DNA of 64,000 bases from Flavobacterium branchiicola (GCF_018383905.1 NZ_JAGYWA010000004.1:475201-539200), one strand, 5' to 3'; positions 35,243-44,869 are shown, counted from the first letter of the stretch. Numbers and translations: made by a program. Notes: generated from the sequence alone by a model not told the origin.

Positions 35243-36016
35243 TTATTTCTTCAATACTTCATCAAGAAAGAGCTTCAAATGTTCAAAGGATCTTTTTGCA
35301 GCAACAGCATTATAAGCAGCTCCTTTAGAATTATCATTTCCTGCTTCCGGATTAGTAAAGGAATGAACAGAATCTGCATAATAAATCATTTGCCAGTCTG
35401 CTTTTCCATCTCTCAATTCCTGTTGGCAGGCTGCAACTTCTTCCGCAGAAACATACGGATCATCGGCTCCGTGACAAATTAAAACTTTGGTTGTAATAGG
35501 TGCTGTTTTTCGGCTTGCCTCTTTTCCTAAGCCACCATGAAAGGAAACAACTCCTTTTACATTCAAATGACCACGGGCAGCTTCAAGAACTCCGGTTCCT
35601 CCAAAGCAATATCCAATAATCACAATATTATCTGCATTTGCACCAGATTTAATTAATTCCTGCAAAGCAGCATTGATTCGTTTTTGATACGCTTCATAAT
35701 TAGTTTTGTAGAAACCAGCTTGTTTCCCGGCTTCGGTTGTATTTTTTGGATAATTTCCTTCACCATAAATGTCGGCGATAAAAACATGATAGCCCAGTTT
35801 TGATAAGCTTTCGGCATATCCTTTAGAAGCAGTGTCGATTCCAAGCCAGGCCGGAAGGATTAGAATACCCGGATTCTGACTGCTTTTTTTAGCCGATTTT
35901 ATAGAAAGACCGTTTAAAGTTGCATTTCCTTCAGAATATTTTACTGGTTTTAATTGTGCGTTGATTACGCCAGAGAATAATATAGTTGCAAAAATAAGTG
36001 CAGTGGATTTTTTCAT
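35243..36016 (-). CDS. Dienelactone hydrolase family protein, secreted
   Basis: The 257-residue alpha/beta hydrolase has a signal peptide (residues 1-20, ending NAQ) and the DLH triad: nucleophile Cys in GYCFGGTG, Asp in CHGADDPYVS, and His in DSVHSFTN. It hydrolyses dienelactones or related esters in the periplasm; the real substrate is unknown. It is monocistronic by spacing. Confidence 0.9.
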   Translation of the reverse strand: MKKSTALIFATILFSGVINAQLKPVKYSEGNATLNGLSIKSAKKSSQNPGILILPAWLGIDTASKGYAESLSKLGYHVFIADIYGEGNYPKNTTEAGKQAGFYKTNYEAYQKRINAALQELIKSGANADNIVIIGYCFGGTGVLEAARGHLNVKGVVSFHGGLGKEASRKTAPITTKVLICHGADDPYVSAEEVAACQQELRDGKADWQMIYYADSVHSFTNPEAGNDNSKGAAYNAVAAKRSFEHLKLFLDEVLKK

Positions 36017-36124
36017 TTTTTTACAATTTTTAACAAATATCAGAAATATTATGTTACAAAAAAACCTCGAAAGCTATTTCTTGCGAGGTTTTTATTCTTA
36101 AAATTGAAAGAAAATGGTTTTTGT

Positions 36125-36577
36125 TTATAAAGACACATTCCGTTTAAATGCACATCCTAATTCTACCATCGAATCCGTTTTGGCAATTCCGGGAATGTTA
36201 TCGATTTTTTCATATAAGATCTTACGCATGTGTTCGTGGTTCTTTGCAGTAATTTTTAAATACAAAGTATAAGAACCGGTAACAAAATAACATTCTGTGA
36301 TTTCGGGAATTTCTTTTAAAGCTTCAATAATTCTTTCTGAGTCAGAATCTTTATTAAGAGTGATTCCTGTAAAAGAAGCCCAGTCATAACCTACTTGTTT
36401 TTCATCAAGAATAGGCTTAATTCCAGTTATAATGCCTTGCTCAAATAGTCGGTTTATACGCTGATGAACCATAGTATTTGAAATTTTCAGGTTGGTTGCT
36501 ATTGTCGAAAAAGCAATTCGGCCATCTTTTTCTAATTCTTTGATAATTTTTATGTCAAATTCATCTAAAATATCCAT
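36125..36577 (-). CDS. Lrp/AsnC family transcriptional regulator
   Basis: The 150-residue regulator has an N-terminal HTH (IKELEKDGRIAFSTIATNLKISNTMVHQRINRL) and a RAM ligand-binding domain after residue 60 (IEALKEIPEITECYFVTGSYTLYLKI). It is divergent from rocD with a 195-base gap, so it probably responds to an amino acid and controls the ornithine transaminase (inference). Confidence 0.93.
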   Translation of the reverse strand: MDILDEFDIKIIKELEKDGRIAFSTIATNLKISNTMVHQRINRLFEQGIITGIKPILDEKQVGYDWASFTGITLNKDSDSERIIEALKEIPEITECYFVTGSYTLYLKITAKNHEHMRKILYEKIDNIPGIAKTDSMVELGCAFKRNVSL

Positions 36578-36743
36578 GCTTCATTTTTTGTTTGGTGTAA
36601 AGATAAAAATAAGTCTCATTTTAGATTTAAAAATCAGGATTTTAAAATGACTTAAATCTGTGTAAAAATAAGTTAATTTCGCTTAAGATTTTAATATTGA
36701 AGTTAATTTAATTGTTTTTAGTGGTTAAAATAAATAATTTTTA

Positions 36744-36751
36744 TATTTTTG
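36744..36751 (+). promoter_or_regulatory. Candidate -7 element of rocD
   Basis: TATTTTTG fits the TAnnTTTG consensus 21 bases ahead of the rocD start. A TTG at 36712-36714 is the nearest candidate -33 but at an unusually long spacing (29 bases). Confidence 0.35.
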
Positions 36752-36772
36752 TTTAAATAAAAAGAAATTATC

Positions 36773-38026
36773 GTGGCAAATACTAAAGAAATACTTTCAT
36801 CGAAATCGGAGGTTTTGATAGAAAAAGAGAACAAATACGGAGCTCATAATTATCATCCGCTTCCTGTGGTTTTAGAAAAAGGTGAAGGTGTTTATGTTTG
36901 GGATGTTGACGGAAAAAAATATTATGATTTCCTGTCTGCATATTCAGCAGTTAACCAAGGACATTGTCATCCGAAAATTGTAAAAGCGATGGTTGATCAG
37001 GCGCAAAAACTGACTTTGACTTCTCGTGCTTTTTACAACGATAAATTAGGAAACTATGAAGAATTTGTAACCAATTATTTTGGTTTTGATAAAGTACTTC
37101 CAATGAATACGGGAGCCGAGGCTGTAGAAACGGCTTTGAAAGTTTGCAGAAAATGGGCGTATGAAGTAAAAGGAATCCCTGAAAATCAGGCGCAGATTAT
37201 TGTATGTGAGAACAACTTTCATGGAAGAACGACTACTATTATTTCTTTTTCAAATGATGAAACTGCCCGTAAAAACTTCGGACCTTTTACAGACGGATTT
37301 ATAAAAATTGAATATGATAATCTTACAGCACTTGAAAACGCTCTGGAATCATCAAAAAATATTGCTGGATTCTTAGTAGAGCCTATTCAGGGTGAAGCTG
37401 GGGTTTATGTACCATCAGAAGGATATTTAGCGAAAGCAAAAGCTTTATGCGAAAAACATAATGTTTTATTTATTGCCGATGAAGTTCAGACGGGAATTGC
37501 TCGTACAGGAAAATTATTAGCGGTTCATCATGAAAATGTGCAACCGGATATTTTAATTTTAGGTAAAGCAATTTCTGGCGGAGTTTATCCAGTATCGGCA
37601 GTTTTGTGTAATAATGAAATCATGAATGTGATTAAGCCGGGACAACACGGTTCTACATTTGGAGGAAATCCTGTTGCAGCGGCAGTAGCAATTGCAGCTT
37701 TGGAAGTTATTAAAGATGAAAATCTTGCTGAAAATGCAGAACGTCTTGGAGTTATTCTAAGAAAAGGATTAAACGAAATTGCAGAGAGAAATAACCTGAT
37801 TACTTTAGTTCGTGGAAAAGGTTTACTAAATGCAATTGTAATTAATTGCGGTGAAGATTCTGATTTGGCTTGGGAAATCTGCCTAAGATTCAGAGACAAC
37901 GGATTATTAGCAAAACCAACTCACGGAAATAAAATTAGATTGGCTCCGCCATTAGTAATGACAGAAGCTCAAATTCAGGAATGTCTTGAGATTATCGAAA
38001 AGTCATTGAACGATTTTAGAGATTAA
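36773..38026 (+). CDS. rocD: Ornithine-oxo-acid transaminase
   Basis: The 417-residue PLP enzyme transfers the delta-amino group of ornithine to 2-oxoglutarate, giving glutamate semialdehyde. It has the class III aminotransferase features: [52 protein letters not shown], and the PLP lysine in [12 protein letters not shown]. The start is a GTG at 36773; no ATG lies upstream in frame close by. It is divergent from an Lrp regulator, which probably controls it. Confidence 0.95.
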   Translation: MANTKEILSSKSEVLIEKENKYGAHNYHPLPVVLEKGEGVYVWDVDGKKYYDFLSAYSAVNQGHCHPKIVKAMVDQAQKLTLTSRAFYNDKLGNYEEFVTNYFGFDKVLPMNTGAEAVETALKVCRKWAYEVKGIPENQAQIIVCENNFHGRTTTIISFSNDETARKNFGPFTDGFIKIEYDNLTALENALESSKNIAGFLVEPIQGEAGVYVPSEGYLAKAKALCEKHNVLFIADEVQTGIARTGKLLAVHHENVQPDILILGKAISGGVYPVSAVLCNNEIMNVIKPGQHGSTFGGNPVAAAVAIAALEVIKDENLAENAERLGVILRKGLNEIAERNNLITLVRGKGLLNAIVINCGEDSDLAWEICLRFRDNGLLAKPTHGNKIRLAPPLVMTEAQIQECLEIIEKSLNDFRD

Positions 38027-38053
38027 TTAATTCTGCTTACCTTTATTATATAA

Positions 38054-38079
38054 AAGGCGTTCGTCGCGACGAACGCCTT
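38054..38079. repeat. Perfect 26-bp palindrome after rocD
   Basis: AAGGCGTTCGTCG and its exact reverse complement meet at 38066/38067 with no loop. There is no T run after it, so on its own it is a poor terminator. It may be a protein binding site or a structural repeat. Confidence 0.6.
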
Positions 38080-38123
38080 CTGGTTATAATTACTTAAAAT
38101 ATCAAAAAAAGTAACTATTTCTT

Positions 38124-38158
38124 AAGAGTTGATGTACAAGCTGCATCAACTCTTTTTT
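38124..38158 (+). terminator. Terminator of rocD
   Basis: Stem aagagttgatg (38124-38134) and catcaactctt (38144-38154) around a 9-base loop are followed by a T run to 38158, just before the stop of the convergent cysteine desulfurase gene. Confidence 0.75.
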
Positions 38159-38162
38159 ATTT

Positions 38163-40088
38163 TTAGAATCTAACCTTTTTAAGTTCCCATAAGGTTTTTA
38201 TAAAAGTATCAACATCTTGGGTTGTGTTGTAAAAAGCCAGAGAAGGACGAACTGTAGTTTCAACTCCCATTCTACGCAAAATAGGCTGAGCACAATGATG
38301 TCCGGTTCTTACTGCAACACCTTCTTTGTTTAGAGCTTGTCCGACCTGATCGTTTGTATAGCCTTGCAAATTAAAAGAAAGTACACTCGCTTTGTCTTTT
38401 GCAGTTCCTATTAATCTCACGCCCGGAATTTCTTTAAGCAGTCTGGTTGCATATTCTAATAAATAATGTTCATACTGCCCAATGGCGTCGATTCCTATTT
38501 TTGTTACGTAATCAATAGCGGCACCAAGACCAATTGCATCGGCAATATTTCCGGTTCCGGCTTCAAAACGATTAGGTGCTTTGTGGTATTTTATTTCCTC
38601 AAAAGTTACATCCTGAATCATGTTCCCGCCAGCCTGATACGGTTGCATTTCGTTTAACAAATCTTCTTTTCCATATAAAGCTCCAATTCCTGTTGGTCCA
38701 AAAAGTTTATGTCCGGAAAAAACTAACCAATCCGGATTCAAATCCTGAACATCAACTTTCATGTGTGATACAGATTGCGCTCCGTCTATCAAAACTTTTG
38801 CTCCGGCTGCGTGTGCCATCTCCGTTATTTTTTTGGCTGGAGTAACTGTTCCAAGCGCATTCGAAACTTGTGTAAAAGCAACTAAGCGTGTTTTCGAATT
38901 CAGCAGTTTTGCATATTCATCAAGCAAAATCTGACCGTCATCATCTACCGGAATTACTCGCAGTTTTAAACCTTTTTTATCCGCCAGCCTTTTCCATGGA
39001 ACAATGTTTGCGTGATGTTCCAGATTGCTCACAATGATTTCATCGCCAGCAGATAGATTTTGTTCGCCCCAACTTGAAGCTACTAAATTTATTCCTTCTG
39101 TAGCACCGCGTACAAAGACAATTTCATTTACCGAGCTGGCATTCAAAAACGTTTTTACTTTTTCTCGCGCAGCTTCATAAGCATCAGAAGCTCTGGCTGC
39201 TAATTCGTGTGCAGCACGGTGAATGTTTGAATTTTCATGCTCATAGAAATACGCAATACGATCAATAACCGATTGTGGTTTTTGGGTCGTTGCTGCGTTA
39301 TCAAACCAAACTAATGGTTTTCCGTTTACAGTTTCTCTTAAAATTGGAAAATCTTTTTTGATTAATTCAGCATTAAAACCAGAACCTGTTATTCCGCTTA
39401 TTGGGTTTGTTCCATAAGAATTTCCAACTATTGCATTTGTATTTTGCTGATGAGCGAACGGATTCTGATTTAAAAAATAATACGAATTTTCACTTCCGCC
39501 TGACGGAAAATCAGTTCTTTTTCTGAAAAACGTGTCCACCGTTTCTAAGGCTATTTTTAACTCAGCTTCAAAAGAAGAATTTTCAGTCTGAAAGGGCAAA
39601 TATTGATCATTTAAAAGTAATGAAGAAAATAATGATTCCTCATTAAGCTGTGGCGCACCACTGTTTTTTAAATTGATATCATAAAAGCCTGTTTGCGGAT
39701 TATTAATATTTAAACCGTTGTCGTGATGAATTCCGGCAAAAGAATCTTCACTTTGAGGAGAAAATCCTGCACCGGCATTTGGATACAAAACCGAAGCGCC
39801 GGTATTTCCATAATTTGCAACAGAAGGCGAAGCTCCAAAGCCACTAAAGGAAGGAAGCGCAGGCGAAACAGTTGACGGACTATACGCAGGAAATGCATTT
39901 ATTGCATTTACATTTCCGGCCTGCAGCACTGTTTCTGCAATTTTAGTGGCACGAGGATGTTCCGTTTTATCGGGGCTTAGCGAAATTTCTTTTGGAAATT
40001 CGTTCGGTAAAGCACTGAACAATTCGTTGGCTAAATTTTGCAGTTCGTCAATGTTTGGCAAACCGTTGGTGTTAGTATTTGTACTCAT
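38163..40088 (-). CDS. Family 2A encapsulin cargo cysteine desulfurase
   Basis: The 641-residue protein is a SufS-type (group II) cysteine desulfurase that takes sulfur from cysteine to form a persulfide and alanine. The catalytic domain starts near residue 240 (AELIKKDFPIL); the PLP lysine is K461 (SGHKLFGPTG) and the acceptor Cys is C599 (RTGHHCAQP). Residues 1-238 are a long Ser/Pro/Asn/Gly-rich extension absent from ordinary SufS; it matches cargo-loading extensions described for family 2A encapsulin partners. It overlaps the end of the shell gene by 17 bases, and is the last gene of the operon. Confidence 0.93.
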   Translation of the reverse strand: MSTNTNTNGLPNIDELQNLANELFSALPNEFPKEISLSPDKTEHPRATKIAETVLQAGNVNAINAFPAYSPSTVSPALPSFSGFGASPSVANYGNTGASVLYPNAGAGFSPQSEDSFAGIHHDNGLNINNPQTGFYDINLKNSGAPQLNEESLFSSLLLNDQYLPFQTENSSFEAELKIALETVDTFFRKRTDFPSGGSENSYYFLNQNPFAHQQNTNAIVGNSYGTNPISGITGSGFNAELIKKDFPILRETVNGKPLVWFDNAATTQKPQSVIDRIAYFYEHENSNIHRAAHELAARASDAYEAAREKVKTFLNASSVNEIVFVRGATEGINLVASSWGEQNLSAGDEIIVSNLEHHANIVPWKRLADKKGLKLRVIPVDDDGQILLDEYAKLLNSKTRLVAFTQVSNALGTVTPAKKITEMAHAAGAKVLIDGAQSVSHMKVDVQDLNPDWLVFSGHKLFGPTGIGALYGKEDLLNEMQPYQAGGNMIQDVTFEEIKYHKAPNRFEAGTGNIADAIGLGAAIDYVTKIGIDAIGQYEHYLLEYATRLLKEIPGVRLIGTAKDKASVLSFNLQGYTNDQVGQALNKEGVAVRTGHHCAQPILRRMGVETTVRPSLAFYNTTQDVDTFIKTLWELKKVRF

Positions 40089-40992
40089 GATACTTTCCTA
40101 TTTCGACATCTTCCAGAACTGCGATGGCATCATCAACCAAAACAGCTAAAGAACAATAAAGTGAAACCAGATATGAAGCAATTGCTTTTTCATTAATTCC
40201 CATAAAACGAACGGATAATCCAGGAGATTGTTCGCCTTGTAATCCCGGCTGAATTAATCCAATTACACCCTGACGGCTTTCACCCGTACGCAATAAAATG
40301 ATTTTTGATTTTCCTTTATTGATTGGCAATTTATCCGAAGGAATAAGTGGAATTCCTCTCCAGGTTAAAAACTGAGATCCAAATAAAGATATAGTGGGAG
40401 GCGGAACACCGCGACGTGTACATTCGCGACCAAAAGCAGCAATTGCCAAAGGATGCAATAAAAAGAAGCCTGGTTCTTTCCAAACTTTAGTTAATAATTC
40501 ATCCAGATCATCCGGAGTTGGAGCTCCAGTTCGTGTTTTGATAATTTGCGAAGGAGCAACATTGCTTAATAAACCATAATCTTTATTATTGATTAATTCA
40601 CTTTCCTGACGTTCTTTAATTGTTTCGATTGCCAGTCTTAATTGTTCCGAAATTTGATTGTACGGTTTGCTGTACAAGTCAGATACGCGCGTATGCACTT
40701 CTACAATAGTTTGCACTGCTGCAAGATTATATTCTCTGGGATTTTCGATATAATCAACAAAAGTGTTTGGTAAAACCCTTTCGTCGCGCGCAGAACAATC
40801 GACTTCGATATGACTTGCGTTTTTAACTTTATTTAAACGAAATACACCCGATTCTACTGGTGTCCAGTGCAAAAGATGCGTTAGCCAGCGTGGTGAAGTA
40901 GTTCCTATTTGGGGTACGGTACGTGTTGCGATCGCGAGTTGTCTTGCTGCAACATCGCCCAATGCGGTCTGTTGTTGTTTTGATTCTGCCAT
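40072..40992 (-). CDS. srpI: Family 2A encapsulin nanocompartment shell protein
   Basis: The 306-residue protein matches SrpI-like family 2A encapsulins, which have the HK97 phage capsid fold and assemble into 24-nm icosahedral shells. Supporting features are the N-terminal arm (ALGDVAARQLAIATRTVPQ, then SPRWLTHLLHWTPVESGVFRLN), the EVHTRVSDLYSKPYNQISEQLRLAIETIKERQE helix, and a C-terminal GLSVRFMGINEKAIASYLVSLYCSLAVL. No cyclic-nucleotide domain is present, so it is 2A rather than 2B. It is followed directly by the cargo gene (17-base overlap). Confidence 0.95.
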   Translation of the reverse strand: MAESKQQQTALGDVAARQLAIATRTVPQIGTTSPRWLTHLLHWTPVESGVFRLNKVKNASHIEVDCSARDERVLPNTFVDYIENPREYNLAAVQTIVEVHTRVSDLYSKPYNQISEQLRLAIETIKERQESELINNKDYGLLSNVAPSQIIKTRTGAPTPDDLDELLTKVWKEPGFFLLHPLAIAAFGRECTRRGVPPPTISLFGSQFLTWRGIPLIPSDKLPINKGKSKIILLRTGESRQGVIGLIQPGLQGEQSPGLSVRFMGINEKAIASYLVSLYCSLAVLVDDAIAVLEDVEIGKYHEYKY

Positions 40993-41053
40993 TTTTTGGT
41001 ATTTTTAATAGATTTATAATTTATTTTTTGCTTGCTTAAAGTTATTCATAATT

Positions 41054-41965
41054 TTAATCAAATAGCTCATCTACAGATAAATATCTTTCTCCTGTGTCGT
41101 AATTAAAAGTCAGGATTACAGCATTTTCCGGAATATCTTTTAGCTTTTTAGATATGGCAGCAAGTACAGCTCCTGTTGAAATTCCGGCAAATATTCCTTC
41201 TTCTTTGGCTATTTTTTTAGTGAAACTGTATGATTCGTTTTTATCTACCGTTAAAATCTGATCGACATATTCGCGATTAAAAACTTCCGGAATAAAGCCC
41301 GCTCCAATTCCCTGAAATGGGTGAGGAGAAGGAAGTCCACCACTTAAGACCGGCGACAAAGCTGGCTCAACAGCAAAAGTTTGCAGGTTAGGAAAGTGCT
41401 GTTTCAAAATTTTAGAAACTCCGGTAATATGTCCACCGGTTCCAACTCCTGTAATTAGGTAATCAATGCCATCCGGAAAGTCTGCAAGAATTTCCAAAGC
41501 CGTTGTTTTTTCGTGAATCGCAACATTCGCAGGATTGGTAAATTGTGATGGAAGAAATGAATTTTTGATTGTTGCCGCTAATTCTTTTGCTCTTTCTACT
41601 GCTCCTGAAGTTCCTTTTTCTCGTGGAGTCAAAACGAATTCTGCACCATACGCATTTAAAATTCTTCGGCGTTCAATACTCATGGATTCCGGCATTACCA
41701 CAATTACTTTATAACCTTTTACGGCTGCGACTAATGAAAGTCCGATTCCTGTATTGCCCGAAGTGGGTTCAATGATAGTGGTTTCTTCATTGATGAGTCC
41801 TTTTTGTTCTGCATCTTCAATCATAGAAAGTGCGATACGGTCTTTGATACTCGATCCAGGATTCGATTTCTCCAGTTTAATCCAGACTTCGTGCGATTTA
41901 AAAAGTTTGTTTAATCGAATGTGCGGAGTGTTTCCGATTGTTTCTAAAATGTTTTGATATTTCAT
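41054..41965 (-). CDS. cysK: Cysteine synthase (O-acetylserine sulfhydrylase)
   Basis: The 303-residue PLP enzyme makes cysteine from O-acetylserine and sulfide. It has the PLP lysine K41 in [10 protein letters not shown], the substrate loop TSGNTG (68-73), and the [13 protein letters not shown] phosphate-binding loop. A CysM-type function (thiosulfate) cannot be excluded. It lies between the serine acetyltransferase and the encapsulin shell gene. Confidence 0.93.
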   Translation of the reverse strand: MKYQNILETIGNTPHIRLNKLFKSHEVWIKLEKSNPGSSIKDRIALSMIEDAEQKGLINEETTIIEPTSGNTGIGLSLVAAVKGYKVIVVMPESMSIERRRILNAYGAEFVLTPREKGTSGAVERAKELAATIKNSFLPSQFTNPANVAIHEKTTALEILADFPDGIDYLITGVGTGGHITGVSKILKQHFPNLQTFAVEPALSPVLSGGLPSPHPFQGIGAGFIPEVFNREYVDQILTVDKNESYSFTKKIAKEEGIFAGISTGAVLAAISKKLKDIPENAVILTFNYDTGERYLSVDELFD

Positions 41966-41980
41966 GTGAGTTTTGATATT

Positions 41981-42802
41981 TTAAATAGAATAAAAAATAG
42001 GCGCAGGAAAAGGATTGTTATCCCTGATTTTAATTTCGTTTTTATGATAAACAACCGAATTGGATGGCACAGTATAAGTTAGCCAGACGTTTCCTCCAAT
42101 AATAGAATCTTTTCCCACAGTAGTCTGACCGCCAAGAATAGTGCTGTTGGCATATATTATGACGTTGTCTTCAATTGTTGGATGTCTTTTTATAAATGCT
42201 TCTTCCTTTTTTACACTTAATGCGCCCAGCGTTACGCCCTGATAAATTTGTACATTATTGCCAATAACGGTTGTTTCGCCAATCACGATTCCGGTGCCGT
42301 GATCAATTGCAAAATCGCTTCCTATTTCTGCTCCTGGATGAATTTCTATACTCGTTTTGATATGCGCATATTCTGAAATTGTTCTTGCAAGAAGTTTTAA
42401 ATCCTGTTCCCACAATTGATGTGAAAAGCGATAAACCGAAATGGCAAAAAAGCCAGGATAGGAGTATAGCACTTCTTCCAGAGATTTTGCAGCCGGATCT
42501 TTTGCATAAATGGTTAGTGCATCATTTAATGCTTTTTTGTGTAAATGAGGGACTGCTCTAAAAAAGATTTCAGTTTGTTGTTTCTGATCGCTTTTTGGTG
42601 AAAAATCTAAAACTAGTTCATCAAATTGTTTTTCCAATAGCTTGAATTTATATTTGATTGTTTCCTCTGATTCAAATGATTTAGAGGTATTTGAAAACAA
42701 AATAATAAACAGGTCATCAATAAACTGATGAATTAATTTCTTTTCAGGCAGTATTACTAAATCCTGATGCTGTTTTGCTATTTCTTTGTAAAATGAACTC
42801 AT
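41981..42802 (-). CDS. cysE: Serine O-acetyltransferase (EpsC type)
   Basis: The 273-residue enzyme makes O-acetylserine from serine and acetyl-CoA. The N-terminal half is helical; the C-terminal left-handed beta-helix has hexapeptide repeats (IHPGAEIGSDFAIDHGTGIVIG, then IGETTVIGNNVQIYQGVTLGALS). A DHGTG loop contains the catalytic His-Asp pair. It lies between the sulfatase (30-base gap) and cysteine synthase (15-base gap) in the encapsulin operon, giving local O-acetylserine supply. Confidence 0.93.
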   Translation of the reverse strand: MSSFYKEIAKQHQDLVILPEKKLIHQFIDDLFIILFSNTSKSFESEETIKYKFKLLEKQFDELVLDFSPKSDQKQQTEIFFRAVPHLHKKALNDALTIYAKDPAAKSLEEVLYSYPGFFAISVYRFSHQLWEQDLKLLARTISEYAHIKTSIEIHPGAEIGSDFAIDHGTGIVIGETTVIGNNVQIYQGVTLGALSVKKEEAFIKRHPTIEDNVIIYANSTILGGQTTVGKDSIIGGNVWLTYTVPSNSVVYHKNEIKIRDNNPFPAPIFYSI

Positions 42803-42832
42803 AATCGATTGTTTTAGAGTTAGAAATTTGTT

Positions 42833-44488
42833 TTATTTCTTAAGTGCCGCCCCGCCAGGCATTGTCTCTGGTTTAAGCTTGAATTTACTATATTCAACAA
42901 CTCCGGTTTTATCTGCCCATTCAAAATAAGAAGCCGAAAGCTTGTTCACAATTCCCGGATTTTGTTGTGCAACATTTGTGGTTTCGCCACGATCTGTTTC
43001 AAGATTATAAAGTTCCCATTCGTAAGAAGGATAAATAGAAACCAATTTCCAATTTCCATCACGAACGGCTCTGTTTCCTGCTCTTTCCCAAAATAATGGT
43101 GCGCCTCGGTCAACCTCAGAAACATTATCAAATAAAACAGGAAGCAGACTTTTCCCCGGAAGCGGATTTGCCGTTACACCATTGTATTCTTTTGGATATT
43201 GAATTCCTGCCAGTTCATAGAAAGTAGGAGCAAGATCAATAATATGTCCGGTTCCTTTATCAATTCTTCCCGCTTTTATTTTTGATGGAAACCATGCAAT
43301 AAACGGCGAGCTGAAACCTCCTTCGTGCATATTATTTTTATATTGTTGTAAAGGTGTATTCGATAAATAGGCCCAGTTTTGTTCCTGATAATCAAATGAT
43401 CCCGAAGTTCCAACCGGTCCATCATTTCTAACCAAACCTCTTCCTAATGGGTTGTAGGTATTAAATCCGCCCTGAGCGCCATTATCTGAGATAAAAATAA
43501 TCAGCGTGTTTTTATCTTTTTTAAGTGCTTTTAATTTCTCCAGAACTTTACCCACATTTTGATCCATATTATCCACCATTGCAGCATAAACTTCCATTTT
43601 TGCTTTCCAGAATTGTTTTTCGTCATACGTTAGTTTGCTCCATTCTGGAACTTCAGGATCTCTTGGACCAATAGTTTGATTGGGAGGTAAAATACCGCTG
43701 GCTCTTAATTTCTCTATTCTTTTTTCTCTTAAAATATCCCAGCCTTCATCAAATTTGCCTTTATATTTGGCAATGTCAACTGGTTTTGCCTGCAAAGGCC
43801 AGTGTGGAGCGGTAAATGCCAAATAAAGAAAGAAAGGTTTGTTCTCTTTATTTTGTTCGTCTAAGAAAGTGACTGCATTATTTCCTATTTCATCTGTAAA
43901 ATAGTACGAATCGTCTTTTGGATGCAGTTCTTCATTGTTACGAATTAGTTTTACCGGATAAGGTGTTTTTCCAAAAGGCAAAGGCTTGGTATCAAAATAA
44001 TTGGAGGCGCCTTTTAAGATTCCATAAAATTTATCAAAACCTCTTTGATTGGGCCATTGCGCCTGATCTTCAGAACCTACATGCCATTTTCCAGATAAAA
44101 GTGTGCTGTAACCGCCTGAACGGAAAACTTCTCCTAAAGTCAAAGATTCTTTGTTTAAATAACCTTGATACGCTGGCAATCCAAGATTTACATCAAAGAA
44201 ACCAACTCCTGCTTTATGTTGATATTGACCTGTTAATAATGAAGCTCTGGTTGGCGCACAAATAGAATTGTTGTAAAATTCGCGAAGTCGCAAACCTTCT
44301 GTAGCTAATTTATCCAGATTTGGTGTTTTAATTTCTGAACCATAATTCCCTAAATCAGAATATCCCATATCATCTACCAGAATAAGGATAACATTTGGCT
44401 TTGCTGAGTTCTGTGCATTTATTTGTATAAAACTGACCGCTCCGGTAAGGAAAGCAGAAAATAATAATTGTGTAATTTTAGTATTCAT
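42833..44488 (-). CDS. Arylsulfatase (Cys type), secreted
   Basis: The 551-residue sulfatase hydrolyses sulfate esters. Calcium ligands D39-D40 (VDDMGYSDLG) and the formylglycine motif C77-A-P-T-R (SICAPTRASLLTG) are present, with a signal peptide at residues 1-25. The Cys must be oxidised to formylglycine by an FGE or anSME that is not in the window. It is the first gene of the unit that ends with the encapsulin and cysteine desulfurase, which is preceded by the leader at 44489-44834. Substrate not clear. Confidence 0.93.
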   Translation of the reverse strand: MNTKITQLLFSAFLTGAVSFIQINAQNSAKPNVILILVDDMGYSDLGNYGSEIKTPNLDKLATEGLRLREFYNNSICAPTRASLLTGQYQHKAGVGFFDVNLGLPAYQGYLNKESLTLGEVFRSGGYSTLLSGKWHVGSEDQAQWPNQRGFDKFYGILKGASNYFDTKPLPFGKTPYPVKLIRNNEELHPKDDSYYFTDEIGNNAVTFLDEQNKENKPFFLYLAFTAPHWPLQAKPVDIAKYKGKFDEGWDILREKRIEKLRASGILPPNQTIGPRDPEVPEWSKLTYDEKQFWKAKMEVYAAMVDNMDQNVGKVLEKLKALKKDKNTLIIFISDNGAQGGFNTYNPLGRGLVRNDGPVGTSGSFDYQEQNWAYLSNTPLQQYKNNMHEGGFSSPFIAWFPSKIKAGRIDKGTGHIIDLAPTFYELAGIQYPKEYNGVTANPLPGKSLLPVLFDNVSEVDRGAPLFWERAGNRAVRDGNWKLVSIYPSYEWELYNLETDRGETTNVAQQNPGIVNKLSASYFEWADKTGVVEYSKFKLKPETMPGGAALKK

Positions 44489-44834
44489 TTTAAGATGCTT
44501 TTTGTTTTTGTTGTTTAAGCGATAAATGTTCTTTAATCAGATGGTTTCTGTTGCCGCAGAAATTATTTTAAGCTTTTTTAAAATATAATTATAGCACAGC
44601 ATCGTGTGATACGAACTGAATCAGATAGTTATAAATAAGCGAAATTTAGATGAAAATGATGAGTTGGTTTCGAGTTTGAGTTAAACCAAGTCATACCGAA
44701 TGAATGCGAGAATTAACAACAGCTGCACATATAACAAAAGCTGTTGTATGTGTATTTTTTAGGAAGAATGTAAGACGTATTAAGTGCTGTTGTTTTCAAA
44801 ATGTAAGTTTTAAATATTAAACTCTACTAATTCT
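44489..44834 (-). promoter_or_regulatory. 5' leader of the sulfatase-cysE-cysK-encapsulin operon
   Basis: The transcript from the promoter at 44840-44869 would carry about 345 untranslated bases. Blocks shared with the susC leader (57010-57494) include: TCTATAG.ATTAGTAGAG at the 5' end, an identical 21-base block at 44753-44773 (57400-57420 there), the Cys-codon ORF at 44713-44730, a TTTCTG-CGGCAA-CAGAAA hairpin at 44545-44562, and TTAAAGAA.ATTTATC at 44521-44536. The rest is diverged. Confidence 0.75.
44713..44730 (-). CDS. Candidate Cys-rich leader peptide MCSCC
   Basis: A five-codon ORF ATG TGC AGC TGT TGT TAA encodes M-C-S-C-C. Three of its five codons are Cys. The corresponding susC leader carries MCFCC with a synonymous difference at Cys5 (TGT here, TGC there). 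Upstream bases CAACAGC can pair with GCTGTTG covering the Cys codons. It lies about 100 nt downstream of the predicted start of transcription and 220 nt upstream of the sulfatase gene. Translation is not proven. Confidence 0.55.
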   Translation of the reverse strand: MCSCC

Positions 44835-44839
44835 ATAGA

Positions 44840-44869
44840 CAAAGTTATATTTAATATTGTAATATGCAA
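44840..44869 (-). promoter_or_regulatory. Promoter of the sulfatase-encapsulin operon
   Basis: On the minus strand TTG (44867-44869) and TAACTTTG (44840-44847) are separated by 19 bases, a canonical Bacteroidota TTG-N19-TAnnTTTG promoter. The spacing and -7 sequence are identical to those of the susC promoter. The start of transcription should lie near 44833. Confidence 0.75.

Noticed and set aside
44570-44610. A longer ORF starting ATG CTG TGC in the sulfatase leader as an equivalent of MKKMQSCCCK.
   Set aside because: It has only one Cys codon, runs through the hairpin, and shows no similarity to the other leader ORF.
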